Of a stretch of 41,801 nt of DNA, positions 24,655-31,201 are shown in pieces. The position numbers and the translations under genes were made by a program. Every line of letters begins with the position of its first letter. Position 1 is the first letter of the stretch. Origin of the DNA: JAAYDF01 sp964511155 (GTDB lineage: Bacteria; Planctomycetota; Phycisphaerae; UBA1845; PWPN01); contig CAZEEJ010000024.1 of the NCBI GenBank assembly GCA_964511155.1, positions 1 through 41,801 of the forward strand. Reading direction: 5' to 3'. The notes below the pieces were generated by a model that searched no databases, was not told the origin of the DNA, and saw only the letters and a program-made list of their open reading frames with translations.

Positions 24655-24988
24655 TGGGCAGAGGTGGTGGCATGGTGACGCTCGCCAGTTACCGGGTGAT
24701 CGACGGGTCGCCCGGGAGAGCACACCAAGGCCCCCACTGGACCTTGTACAAGGCACCATTGGTCCCCCTGGCGCCGGTCAGGGGGTGGGCTAAGCCCGGC
24801 GACACTTGTCGGATTCGGTGAGCGACCGCCGGATAGCGGGTGACCCGGGGAGTTTGCCCAGAAAGGAGGTGGTCCAGTGACGTGTCGCATAGGTGGGCTG
24901 CCTTAGGGCAGCGTATCCGCTGCTTGAGGGCAGCCAAGGTCGATTTGTTAGTCCGTTTTAGCCCCGCGGCATATACTGCCGCGGGGCT
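24655..24988 (+). ncRNA. Candidate structured leader/attenuator RNA
   Basis: No gene of more than 60 codons is convincing here. Near the middle, AAAGGAGGTGGTCCA (24862-24876) is complementary to the usual 16S rRNA 3' tail over 15 bases, with one G-U pair, and is followed directly by GTG and a nine-codon ORF ending TAG at 24904-24906 (VTCRIGGLP). GGCTGCC (24896-24902) can pair with GGCAGC (24907-24912) or with GGCAGCC (24929-24935), which are mutually exclusive options. A 12-bp stem with a five-base loop spans 24960-24988. No known RNA family was recognised. A possible 50-codon ORF (24672-24821) is also present but weak. Confidence 0.4.
24960..24988 (+). terminator. Strong 12-bp stem-loop, terminator-like, before the coding start
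   Basis: AGCCCCGCGGCA pairs exactly with TGCCGCGGGGCT across the loop TATAC. TACTTTATGG follows, so the U-tract is poor. It lies seven bases before an ATG at 24995 and could be an intrinsic terminator or a translation block. Confidence 0.6.
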
Positions 24989-24994
24989 TACTTT

Positions 24995-25318
24995 ATGGAT
25001 GCCGGGTACATGGATCAGCCACAGCTCTGGGCCGTCGGGTTCATCGTTGCGGGTGCCGTTGGGTACCTGGCCCTTGTCCTGCGCCGCTCGCTGCGCGGGC
25101 AGGATGCTTGCTGTGGTAGCCCATGCTTTCCGAAGCAGCCCGCCGCTCATGAGCAGAAGGATCGTGCTGACTCGCCGACCGCGGCTTCGCCAGCGGAAGC
25201 TCAGGCCGCAGGTGAACCGTCGCGGCAGGTGTTCATTCCCCGCGAGCATCTCGCCGACGTGGCCCGGCAACGGCGTCGAGAACAAGCGGCTTCCCACGAA
25301 ACACAGGCAGGGCCATGA
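24995..25318 (+). CDS. Small single-pass membrane protein, Cys-containing (FeoB-associated-like)
   Basis: The 107-residue protein has one N-terminal membrane segment (LWAVGFIVAGAVGYLALVL), then RRSLRGQDACCGSPCF, which resembles the Cys-rich motif of FeoB-associated small membrane proteins. A polar, Ala/Gln-rich tail follows. The family match is only suggestive. Its last bases form ATGA with the bioF-type start at 25315, so the two genes are translationally coupled. ATG 25010 (MDQPQ) is an equally good start. The strong stem-loop immediately upstream suggests regulated expression. Confidence 0.65.
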   Translation: MDAGYMDQPQLWAVGFIVAGAVGYLALVLRRSLRGQDACCGSPCFPKQPAAHEQKDRADSPTAASPAEAQAAGEPSRQVFIPREHLADVARQRRREQAASHETQAGP

Positions 25319-26484
25319 CGCAGGTCACGGACGGCGATCGCTGGTCGGACGGGTTGGCCGATCTTGCCGCCCGCGGCTTGCGTCGCCGGTTGAGAGAGGT
25401 CGAATCGCGGCAGGGACCGCATCTCACCGTGGGCGGCCGATCGCTGATCTGCTTTGCCAGCAATAATTACCTGGGATTGGCGGATCACCCGGCGGTGGCG
25501 GCCGCCGTGCGCGAAGCGGTCGCCCGCTGGGGCTGGGGGGCGGGGGCCTCACGGCTGGTCTGCGGGCACATGAGTCCGCACGCGGAACTCGAACGTCGCC
25601 TGGCCGCGTTCAAGGGGGCCGAGGCCGCCCTGGTCTGCCCGACCGGGTACCAAGCGAACCTGGCGGCCATCCGGGCGCTGGCGGGCAAGGGCGACGTCGT
25701 ACTCCTGGACAAGCTCAACCACGCGAGCATCATCGATGCCGCCCGGGGCAGCGGAGCGATCCTGCGCGTCTTTCCGCATCGTGACTACCGCAAGCTCGAG
25801 CGGTTGCTGGCCGGTGCCGGCGACGCCCGCCGCCGGGTGATCGTGACCGACTCGCTGTTCAGCATGGACGGCGACCTGGCCGACCTGCCGCGGCTCGTCC
25901 AACTCAAGCGGGCGTACGGGGCGCTGCTCTGCCTGGACGAAGCCCATGCCACCGGCGTGCTCGGGCCGCACGGGAGGGGGGCGGCGGAGTTGGCGGGCGT
26001 CGAATCCGAGATCGACGTGACGGTGGGCACGTTGAGCAAGGCCCTCGGGGGCATCGGGGGCTTCATCGCCGGCTCGCGGTCGTTCATCGACTGGGTGGTC
26101 AATACGGCCGGCCCGTTCATCTACACGACGGCCCTGCCGCCGGCCGCCTGCGCCGCGGCTTTGGCCGCCCTGGACCTCGTCGAGCGCGAACCCGCCCGGC
26201 GCGAGAAGCTGCTCGCCTTGGCCGCCCACCTGCGGGGCGAGTTGACCGCCCGCGGCTGGGACATCGGTCGCTCGGTCAGCCAGATCGTGCCCCTGATCGT
26301 AGGCGATGCCGACCGGGCGGTGAGCCTGTCGGCCAAGCTCGAAGCCGCCGGCATCCTCGCCCCCGCGATCCGTCCGCCGACCGTGCCCCGCGGCCAAGCC
26401 CGCCTGCGCCTCAGCCTCTGCGCCGACCATGAGCCCGCGGACGTCGAGCGCCTGCTGGCCGCGCTCGGGAGAGTGAGCGAGTAA
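25315..26484 (+). CDS. bioF: BioF-type alpha-oxoamine synthase (8-amino-7-oxononanoate synthase-like)
   Basis: A PLP enzyme that condenses an acyl thioester with an amino acid; for BioF these are pimeloyl-ACP or -CoA and alanine. The 389 residues match the family. Visible motifs are SNNYLGLADHP, GWGAGASRLVCG, LDKLNHASIIDAARG, the PLP Asp/His region LCLDEAHATGVLGPHGRG, and the Schiff-base lysine in GTLSKALGG (Lys242). No other biotin genes are nearby, so a related role (for example KBL- or SPT-like) is possible. The last codons and stop (RVSE, TAA) fall inside an 8-bp tandem repeat. The symbol is by similarity to BioF only. Confidence 0.88.
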   Translation: MTQVTDGDRWSDGLADLAARGLRRRLREVESRQGPHLTVGGRSLICFASNNYLGLADHPAVAAAVREAVARWGWGAGASRLVCGHMSPHAELERRLAAFKGAEAALVCPTGYQANLAAIRALAGKGDVVLLDKLNHASIIDAARGSGAILRVFPHRDYRKLERLLAGAGDARRRVIVTDSLFSMDGDLADLPRLVQLKRAYGALLCLDEAHATGVLGPHGRGAAELAGVESEIDVTVGTLSKALGGIGGFIAGSRSFIDWVVNTAGPFIYTTALPPAACAAALAALDLVEREPARREKLLALAAHLRGELTARGWDIGRSVSQIVPLIVGDADRAVSLSAKLEAAGILAPAIRPPTVPRGQARLRLSLCADHEPADVERLLAALGRVSE

Positions 26485-26727
26485 GCAAGTGAGCAAGTGA
26501 GCAAGTGAGCAAGTAAGCGAGTAAGCGAGTGAGCAAGTGAGCGAGTGAGCAAGTGAGCAGGTGCGCGAGGGAGTTCAGTTTCTGGCTTGCCGCTTCGCGG
26601 CCGGACGCCATGGGTGTGCCACTGCACTGTGAGCAGTGCGCGCGCGTGCGGGGCCTGGACCACGAACCAGTTCGCTCGGTCCTAACCACGAACCAGTTCG
26701 CTCGGTCCCGACCACGGGCAAGTTCGC
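26471..26727. repeat. Composite repeat, copy 1 (8-bp tandem plus palindromic module)
   Basis: Twelve 8-bp units of the type GAGTGAGC/AAGTGAGC run from 26471 to 26566. A module with GGCTTGCCGCTTCGCGG, GTGTGCCACTGCACTG and repeated CCACGAACCAGTTCGCTCGG follows. The same order recurs on the other side of acpS (27163-27355). The rest of the spacer to 26792 contains no gene. Confidence 0.85.
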
Positions 26728-26792
26728 CGCGCCCCCTCGACGAAGCCCTCCGGTTGTGACCCATGGCCGCGCCGTGGTACGCTGTGACCGCC

Positions 26793-27176
26793 ATGAAGAT
26801 CGTCGCCCAAGGTATCGACCTCATCGAGTGTGACCGCATCCGCGAGATATGGGAGCGGCACGGGGACCGCTTCCTGAACCGGCTGCTGACGCCAGACGAG
26901 GTTCGGCACGTGCAGCGCTACAAGAACGCGGTGCCCTCGATGGCCGGCCGCTTCGCCGCCAAGGAGGCCATCCTCAAGGTGCTGGGCACCGGGTGGCGCG
27001 GCCAGATCGCCTGGCGGGACATGGAAATCCTCAACGACCCCAACGGCCAGCCGCACGCCACCCTCACCGGCGAAAGCCAGCGCATCGCCGCCCAACTCGG
27101 CATTACCCGCATCCTCGTCTCCATCACCCACACCCAGCACTACGCCGCCGCCTCAGCCATCGGAGTCAGCGAGTGA
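26793..27176 (+). CDS. acpS: Holo-[acyl-carrier-protein] synthase
   Basis: AcpS transfers phosphopantetheine from CoA to the carrier-protein serine. The 127-residue size is usual. MKIVAQGIDLIECDRI gives the Mg-binding Asp9 and MAGRFAAKEAILKVLG gives Glu58; the ending ILVSITHTQHYAAASAIG is also typical. I chose ATG 26793, as the family begins MIVGIGID; an upstream in-frame ATG at 26763 would add ten residues. The C-terminal VSE and the TGA lie in an 8-bp tandem repeat. An acyl carrier protein gene lies convergently 184 bases downstream, a likely substrate. Confidence 0.94.
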   Translation: MKIVAQGIDLIECDRIREIWERHGDRFLNRLLTPDEVRHVQRYKNAVPSMAGRFAAKEAILKVLGTGWRGQIAWRDMEILNDPNGQPHATLTGESQRIAAQLGITRILVSITHTQHYAAASAIGVSE

Positions 27177-27355
27177 GCAAGTTAGCGAGTGAGCGAGTGA
27201 GCAAGTGAGCAAGTGAGCGAGGCAGCGAGTAAGCTCGGTCTCCGGCTTGCCGCTTCGCGGCGAGACCCCAACGGTGTGCCACTGCTCTGTGAGCAGTGCA
27301 CGCGTGCGGGGCTTAGACCACGAACGAGTTCGTTCGCTCCCAATCCACGAACAAG
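27163..27355. repeat. Composite repeat, copy 2 (8-bp tandem plus palindromic module)
   Basis: Nine 8-bp units (27163-27234) again include the stop codon of the gene. Then come GGCTTGCCGCTTCGCGG, GTGTGCCACTGCTCTG with a perfect CACTGCTC/GAGCAGTG hairpin, and CCACGAACGAGTTCG words. The CAGTGGCACAC core links this to the 48-bp repeats at 15919-16062. Confidence 0.85.
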
Positions 27356-27360
27356 TTCGC

Positions 27361-27828
27361 TCATCCGCCCGGGGACTGGCTGAGTTCCCCCTCGGCACCA
27401 TGTCGCATGATTCCTCCCTCAACCTTGTGACAGGTATCTGAAGTTGTGACCTTGCGGGCCACAGCTTGCTGAACGAATCGGGCAATGGCTTCGACGGTGA
27501 TGAGTTCCGTGAATCGGGAAAGTCGGGGATCGGCTTCAAAAGCACCATAGTCCAGAAACGGGTAGTCACTCTTCAGCCGTGCCAATCCCTCAGGCGTCAG
27601 TCGGCCCTGCTCGTCGGCCGGCAAATTGTTGGAGCCCGCCATCGCCTGCAACTGCATACGAACGCCGAATCGGCGCTCCAACTTGAACGACAAATCGAGA
27701 AAGTCGATCGACTCGCCGCCAAGGTCCTCAAAGAATCGCGACGAGGGATGCACCTCCTCGGGCTCGACGGCCAGTACCTCCGCGACAATCAGGCCGACCT
27801 CGTCCGTCGTGGTTTCGTGTGTGTGCAT
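27361..27828 (-). CDS. Acyl carrier protein with C-terminal extension
   Basis: It carries acyl chains on a phosphopantetheine arm. The N-terminal 85 residues are a standard ACP: helix 1 (DEVGLIVAEVLAVEPEEV), then FFEDLGGESIDFLDLSFKLE with the modified Ser40. The remaining 70 residues contain a second helical segment (LARLKSDYPFLDYGAFEADP) and a tail VQQAVARKVTTSDTC, making it twice the usual 80-residue size. GGAG lies eight bases before ATG 27828; longer upstream frames are less likely. Convergent with acpS, which probably activates it. The specialised size suggests a role outside bulk fatty-acid synthesis; that is inference. Confidence 0.86.
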   Translation of the reverse strand: MHTHETTTDEVGLIVAEVLAVEPEEVHPSSRFFEDLGGESIDFLDLSFKLERRFGVRMQLQAMAGSNNLPADEQGRLTPEGLARLKSDYPFLDYGAFEADPRLSRFTELITVEAIARFVQQAVARKVTTSDTCHKVEGGIMRHGAEGELSQSPGG

Positions 27829-27864
27829 GGTTTGTGCTCCGGTCATGGATAGGGCCAATGGGAT

Positions 27865-28533
27865 TCATGCCTTGGCGGCCGCCAATACCGGGTGAATCCC
27901 GGCGAGCCGCTCGGCCAATTCCTCGTATGATTCCTCAACCAGGCGGGCATAGACGCTCGTGATCATCGGGTGCGCGTGGCCGAGCTGGCGTTGCACGAAG
28001 AGCAGATTGCCCCCGGTGCGTTTGTAAGCCAGGAACCCATAAGTGTGACGCAACAGTTGAACGCTGGCTCGCCCGCCAAGCCCGGCATCTGTCAGTATCC
28101 GCTTGACGCGTCGATAGAGCCCCGTGCGGTTGAAGGGCCGACCACGCTCGCCAAACAGCAAGGGTCGCTCGAGGTCATCAGGTCGAATATCGGGAGGCAG
28201 TAGCCGTGGCCGCGTATGGCTCACGAACTCCCGCATCAGTTCGGCAAGCCATCCGGGCACGTAGACCGTGCGGCGCTCCCCTGCCGGGCCTCTGACCAGA
28301 ATTGCCGAGTCGCCACGACCGACCGGCGTATCGATCAGCTTCAGTCCGCAGCACTCGGAGGTCCTCAGCCCCGAGAACAGCAGAACCTCGACGATGATCC
28401 GATCAAGTAAGGCCGGCGGACGATCCCCGGCGGCCGACGATTCGCCTCCGCAGCGAATGTGAGCCAGCAACTGTTCGACCTCTCTCTCGCTGAGGAACAT
28501 ATCCGTCGTGATCTGCCATGGAAGCCTGCCCAT
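27865..28533 (-). CDS. Short tyrosine recombinase (phage-integrase family)
   Basis: Site-specific DNA recombinase of 222 residues. It has the catalytic core only: Arg57 in LLFSGLRTSECCGL, then LLRHTYGFLAY with Arg162, His186 in QRQLGHAH and the nucleophile Tyr195 in SVYARL, with correct nine-residue His-Tyr spacing. The usual His of the HxxR motif is Gln159, and the N-terminal core-binding domain is largely missing, so activity is uncertain. ATG 28533 is chosen because TTGGAGAAGAATC precedes it. Its upstream region is notably AT-rich compared with the rest of the window, a sign of transfer. The stop is 36 bases from the ACP gene start region. Confidence 0.85.
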   Translation of the reverse strand: MGRLPWQITTDMFLSEREVEQLLAHIRCGGESSAAGDRPPALLDRIIVEVLLFSGLRTSECCGLKLIDTPVGRGDSAILVRGPAGERRTVYVPGWLAELMREFVSHTRPRLLPPDIRPDDLERPLLFGERGRPFNRTGLYRRVKRILTDAGLGGRASVQLLRHTYGFLAYKRTGGNLLFVQRQLGHAHPMITSVYARLVEESYEELAERLAGIHPVLAAAKA

Positions 28534-28562
28534 GATTCTTCTCCAATCAGTAATGAGTCTAT

Positions 28563-28591
28563 TGTATATCGACACAATACCGATCTGTCAA
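28563..28591 (-). promoter_or_regulatory. Consensus promoter for the tyrosine recombinase
   Basis: On the minus strand TTGACA (28586-28591) is followed by exactly 17 bases and TATACA (28563-28568); a TACAAT option lies two bases further. An ATTGT/ACAAT inverted repeat overlaps the -10, a possible operator. The ATG is about 30 bases downstream. Confidence 0.7.
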
Positions 28592-28833
28592 GAGACAAAT
28601 ATAGGCCGCCGTAGTCCCGTGTGGCCGCGACACCATGCCGGAGAGTTGCACTGACGGAACAGGCCATAACTAATTTAATTATAATACTTTATGTGTTTCT
28701 ACGGTGGCCGAATACCCCAAGCCGGTACGCAAGGGATGGCTTTGTTCTGCTCTGCTCACACCAGAGCCGCATGCCGGGCTGAGTAGCGGCGACGGCGGGT
28801 CGGGGTTAGTATGCCGGCGCTGGATGGCGTTTC

Positions 28834-28916
28834 TTGGTAGCGGCCGCCCCCCGTGGCGGCCGGCGTCTGAAAGCTTTCTCGCCGCCCAGCGGCCGCCAGA
28901 GGCGGCGGCCGCTACA
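28834..28916. repeat. GCGGCCGCC hairpin repeats
   Basis: GTAGCGGCCGCCCCCCGTGG at 28836 and AGCGGCCGCCAGAGG near 28889 form the same hairpin family as 22998-23108. The AT-rich part of this spacer (28592-28700) holds no gene of its own. Confidence 0.75.
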
Positions 28917-28945
28917 AAGCAGCGCTGTCATATTAGAGTCCGGCG

Positions 28946-30568
28946 ATGCCGATTGTGGTGCGTGGACTGACGTTGGAGCTGGATGAGCCGGAGGATCTGC
29001 TGGCCGGGCGGGCCGCCGCCCGGCTGAAGGTGCCGGTGGGGGATATCCGCGTGTGGGCCGTGGTTCGGCGGACGCTGGACGCGCGGCAGAAGGATCGGCT
29101 CCGCTTTTCGTACAACGTCGAGCTGGCCCTGGCAGGGCCGCCGAAGCACGAGCGGCAGGTGGTTCAACGGCTGCATCGGCCGGACGTGGCCCTGCTGCAA
29201 CCCGAGCCGGACCTGACCGTCGAGCCGGGCTCGACTCCGCTGCCCGGCCGACCGATCGTGGTGGGCTTCGGGCCGGCCGGCATGTTCGCCGGCGTGCTAC
29301 TCGCCCGGATGGGCTACCGGCCGCTGGTGATCGACCGCGGCCGCGAGGTCTCCATCCGCCACCGCGATATCCTGGTCGACTTCTACCGCCACGGGCAGTT
29401 CCACCCCGAGTCCAACCTGCTCTTCGGCGAAGGCGGGGCGGGGGCCTACTCGGACGGCAAGCTCTACACCCGCGTGCACGACCCCCGCGTACGCATCGTG
29501 CTCGAGCTGTTCTATCAGTTCGGGGCCTCGCCGGACATCCTCATCGACGGCAAGCCGCACGTCGGCTCGGACAAGCTGCCGGGCATCTGCCGCCGCATCC
29601 GCATGCACATCAACGACCTGGGCGGCGAGGTGCGGTTCGGTGCCCGGCTCGAGGACGTGGAGATCCGCGACGGTCGGCTGCACGCCCTGGTGGTCAACGG
29701 CGAGCGGATCGCCTGCGGGCCGGTACTGCTGGCTGTTGGACACTCGGCCCGCGATACGCTGCGCATGCTGGGCCGCCGGGGCGTGGCCTTCGAGTCCAAG
29801 CCGTTCCAGATGGGCGTGCGCATCGAGCACCCGCAGGCAATGGTCGACCGCTGGCAGTACGGCCCATGCTGCGGGCACGAGCGGTTGCCGCCGGCGGATT
29901 ACCAGTTGGTGGCCAAAGGGGCGGCGGGCGAGTGCGGCGACGTCTTCAGCTTCTGCATGTGCCCGGGGGGGATGATCCTGCCGACGAACGAATCCGCCGG
30001 GCTGATCTCGACCAACGGGGCCAGCGGCTCGCGGCGCAACGGGCCGCTGGCCAACAGCGGTCTGGTGCTGACGCTCGATCCGGCCGACGTCTGCCCGGCG
30101 GCGACGGACCCGCTGGCCGCCTTCGACTTCCTGCAGGAGGTCGAGCGGGCGGCCTTCGAGCTGACCGGCGGGACGTATCGTGTGCCGGTGCAGCGGGCGG
30201 CGGACTTCATCCCCGGCCGGCCGTCCGACGGCCGCCTGGAGACGAGTTACCCGCTGGGCGGGCAATGGTCCGATCTGCGTCGCGTGCTGCCCCCCGCCGT
30301 GGCCGAGTCCATCGCCCGGGCTATCGCCCAACTCGACCGCCGCCTGCCGGGCTTCGGCGGTGCTGAAGCCCTGGTCACCGCTCCCGAGACCCGGGCCAGC
30401 GGCCCGGTGCGCATGACCCGCGACCGCGACTCACGAGAATCCATATCCATCTCCAACCTCTACCCGGTCGGCGAAGGGGCCGGCTACGCCGGCGGCATCA
30501 TCAGCGCCGCCGTCGACGGCATCAAAACCGCCGAGGCGATCATTGGCCGGTATGCGGGAGAAGGCTGA
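28946..30568 (+). CDS. FAD-dependent dehydrogenase of the COG2509 family
   Basis: An NAD(FAD)-utilising dehydrogenase of 540 residues. The first 100 residues form a small alpha/beta domain typical of COG2509. Then comes the FAD-binding PIVVGFGPAGMFAGVLLARM (about 107-126), a VIDRGREVSIRHRDI motif, and LLFGEGGAGAYSDGKLYTRV. The second half contains AVGHSARDTLRMLGRRGV, FSFCMCPGGMILPTN and the C-terminal FAD-contacting GEGAGYAGGIISAAVDGIKT. The substrate is unknown; related proteins have been linked to quinone or lipid chemistry only loosely. The stop lies in a run of AAGGCTGA repeat units. Confidence 0.92.
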   Translation: MPIVVRGLTLELDEPEDLLAGRAAARLKVPVGDIRVWAVVRRTLDARQKDRLRFSYNVELALAGPPKHERQVVQRLHRPDVALLQPEPDLTVEPGSTPLPGRPIVVGFGPAGMFAGVLLARMGYRPLVIDRGREVSIRHRDILVDFYRHGQFHPESNLLFGEGGAGAYSDGKLYTRVHDPRVRIVLELFYQFGASPDILIDGKPHVGSDKLPGICRRIRMHINDLGGEVRFGARLEDVEIRDGRLHALVVNGERIACGPVLLAVGHSARDTLRMLGRRGVAFESKPFQMGVRIEHPQAMVDRWQYGPCCGHERLPPADYQLVAKGAAGECGDVFSFCMCPGGMILPTNESAGLISTNGASGSRRNGPLANSGLVLTLDPADVCPAATDPLAAFDFLQEVERAAFELTGGTYRVPVQRAADFIPGRPSDGRLETSYPLGGQWSDLRRVLPPAVAESIARAIAQLDRRLPGFGGAEALVTAPETRASGPVRMTRDRDSRESISISNLYPVGEGAGYAGGIISAAVDGIKTAEAIIGRYAGEG

Positions 30569-30700
30569 AGGCCGAAGGGATCAAGCGGAGCGCTCAAGGG
30601 AAAGGATCAAGTGGAAGGCCGTGTACACATCAGTGCGATGATCAAGGGTTGTGGTCATGACACCATCGGGCAGGCTGATGCTTGCCGAAGAAAAATGTGA

Positions 30701-30780
30701 AACGCAAAGACGCGAAGGCGCAAAGAGGAGGAGCAATACGGTCTGCTCTTCTCCTTTTTGCGTCTCCGCGTCTTTGCGTT
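30701..30780. repeat. Long hairpin AACGCAAAGACGC, copy 1
   Basis: AACGCAAAGACGCG at 30701-30714 pairs perfectly with CGCGTCTTTGCGTT at 30767-30780; inner arms continue imperfectly. It lies after the metS stop and after the FAD gene, so it could act as a bidirectional terminator. Confidence 0.85.
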
Positions 30781-30790
30781 ACATTACCCC

Positions 30791-30943
30791 TCACGTGTTC
30801 GTATCGCGCGTGTCGATGTCGAGTTGGCCGTGGAGGTGTTCGATTTCCCGGGGCGTGGTCAATACTTTGTAGTAGCAGAAGGCGGTGAGCGTAAGTACGC
30901 AACTGCACGAAATGAGCATGAGCAGCCAGCCGGCGAGGGTCAT
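30791..30943 (-). CDS. metS: MetS-type NSS transporter small subunit
   Basis: A 50-residue single-pass membrane protein: TLAGWLLMLISCSCVLTLTA is the membrane helix, followed by FCYYKVLTTPREIEHLHGQL. Size, layout and position after an NSS transporter match the small subunit of MetPS-type methionine/alanine transporters. GGAG lies eight bases before ATG 30943. It is co-directional with the transporter gene, separated by a long hairpin and repeat block. Confidence 0.75.
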   Translation of the reverse strand: MTLAGWLLMLISCSCVLTLTAFCYYKVLTTPREIEHLHGQLDIDTRDTNT

Positions 30944-30965
30944 GGTCGGGCTCCGGTAAGAAAAC

Positions 30966-31080
30966 GAGTGATGAGTACTGAGTACTGAGTACTGAGTGCT
31001 GAGTGAGCCGGGGACGCAAGTCCCCGGGTGAGATCGGCGATCGGGGATCGGGAACGAGCCCCCAGCGCAAGTGTGGGGCT
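30966..31080. repeat. Dispersed composite repeat (copy 2, inverted)
   Basis: GAGTACTGAGTACTGAGT runs, then GCCGGGGACGCAAGTCCCC and GAACGAGCCCCCAGCGCAAG; the inverse order of the element at 3305-3424. Confidence 0.75.
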
Positions 31081-31125
31081 TTGCCCACAATCCAGGGAAT
31101 CGGCACAGTCACAGGCAGAGTTGGT

Positions 31126-31201
31126 AACGCAAAGACGCCAAGACGCGAAGAGGATCGACGCGACGCCTGTTGCTCTCTTCGCGCCTTGGCGTCTTTGCGT
31201 T
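31126..31201. repeat. Long hairpin AACGCAAAGACGC, copy 2
   Basis: AACGCAAAGACGCCAAG pairs with CTTGGCGTCTTTGCGTT. The hairpin abuts the stop codon of the NSS transporter gene and may attenuate metS expression. Confidence 0.85.

Noticed and set aside
24862..24879. Fragment of 16S rRNA
   Set aside because: Only the 15 bases complementary to the 3' tail match, in the sense of a ribosome binding site; no other rRNA sequence is near.
24649..24988. RNase P RNA, tmRNA, SRP RNA or cobalamin riboswitch
   Set aside because: The conserved core words of these RNAs (for example the RNase P GGAAAGTCC, the tmRNA TTCGA 3' acceptor end) were not found.
26471..26566. CRISPR or coding Leu/Ser-rich repeat protein
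   Set aside because: 8-bp units without spacers; the translated reading is simple tandem repeat and overlaps stops.
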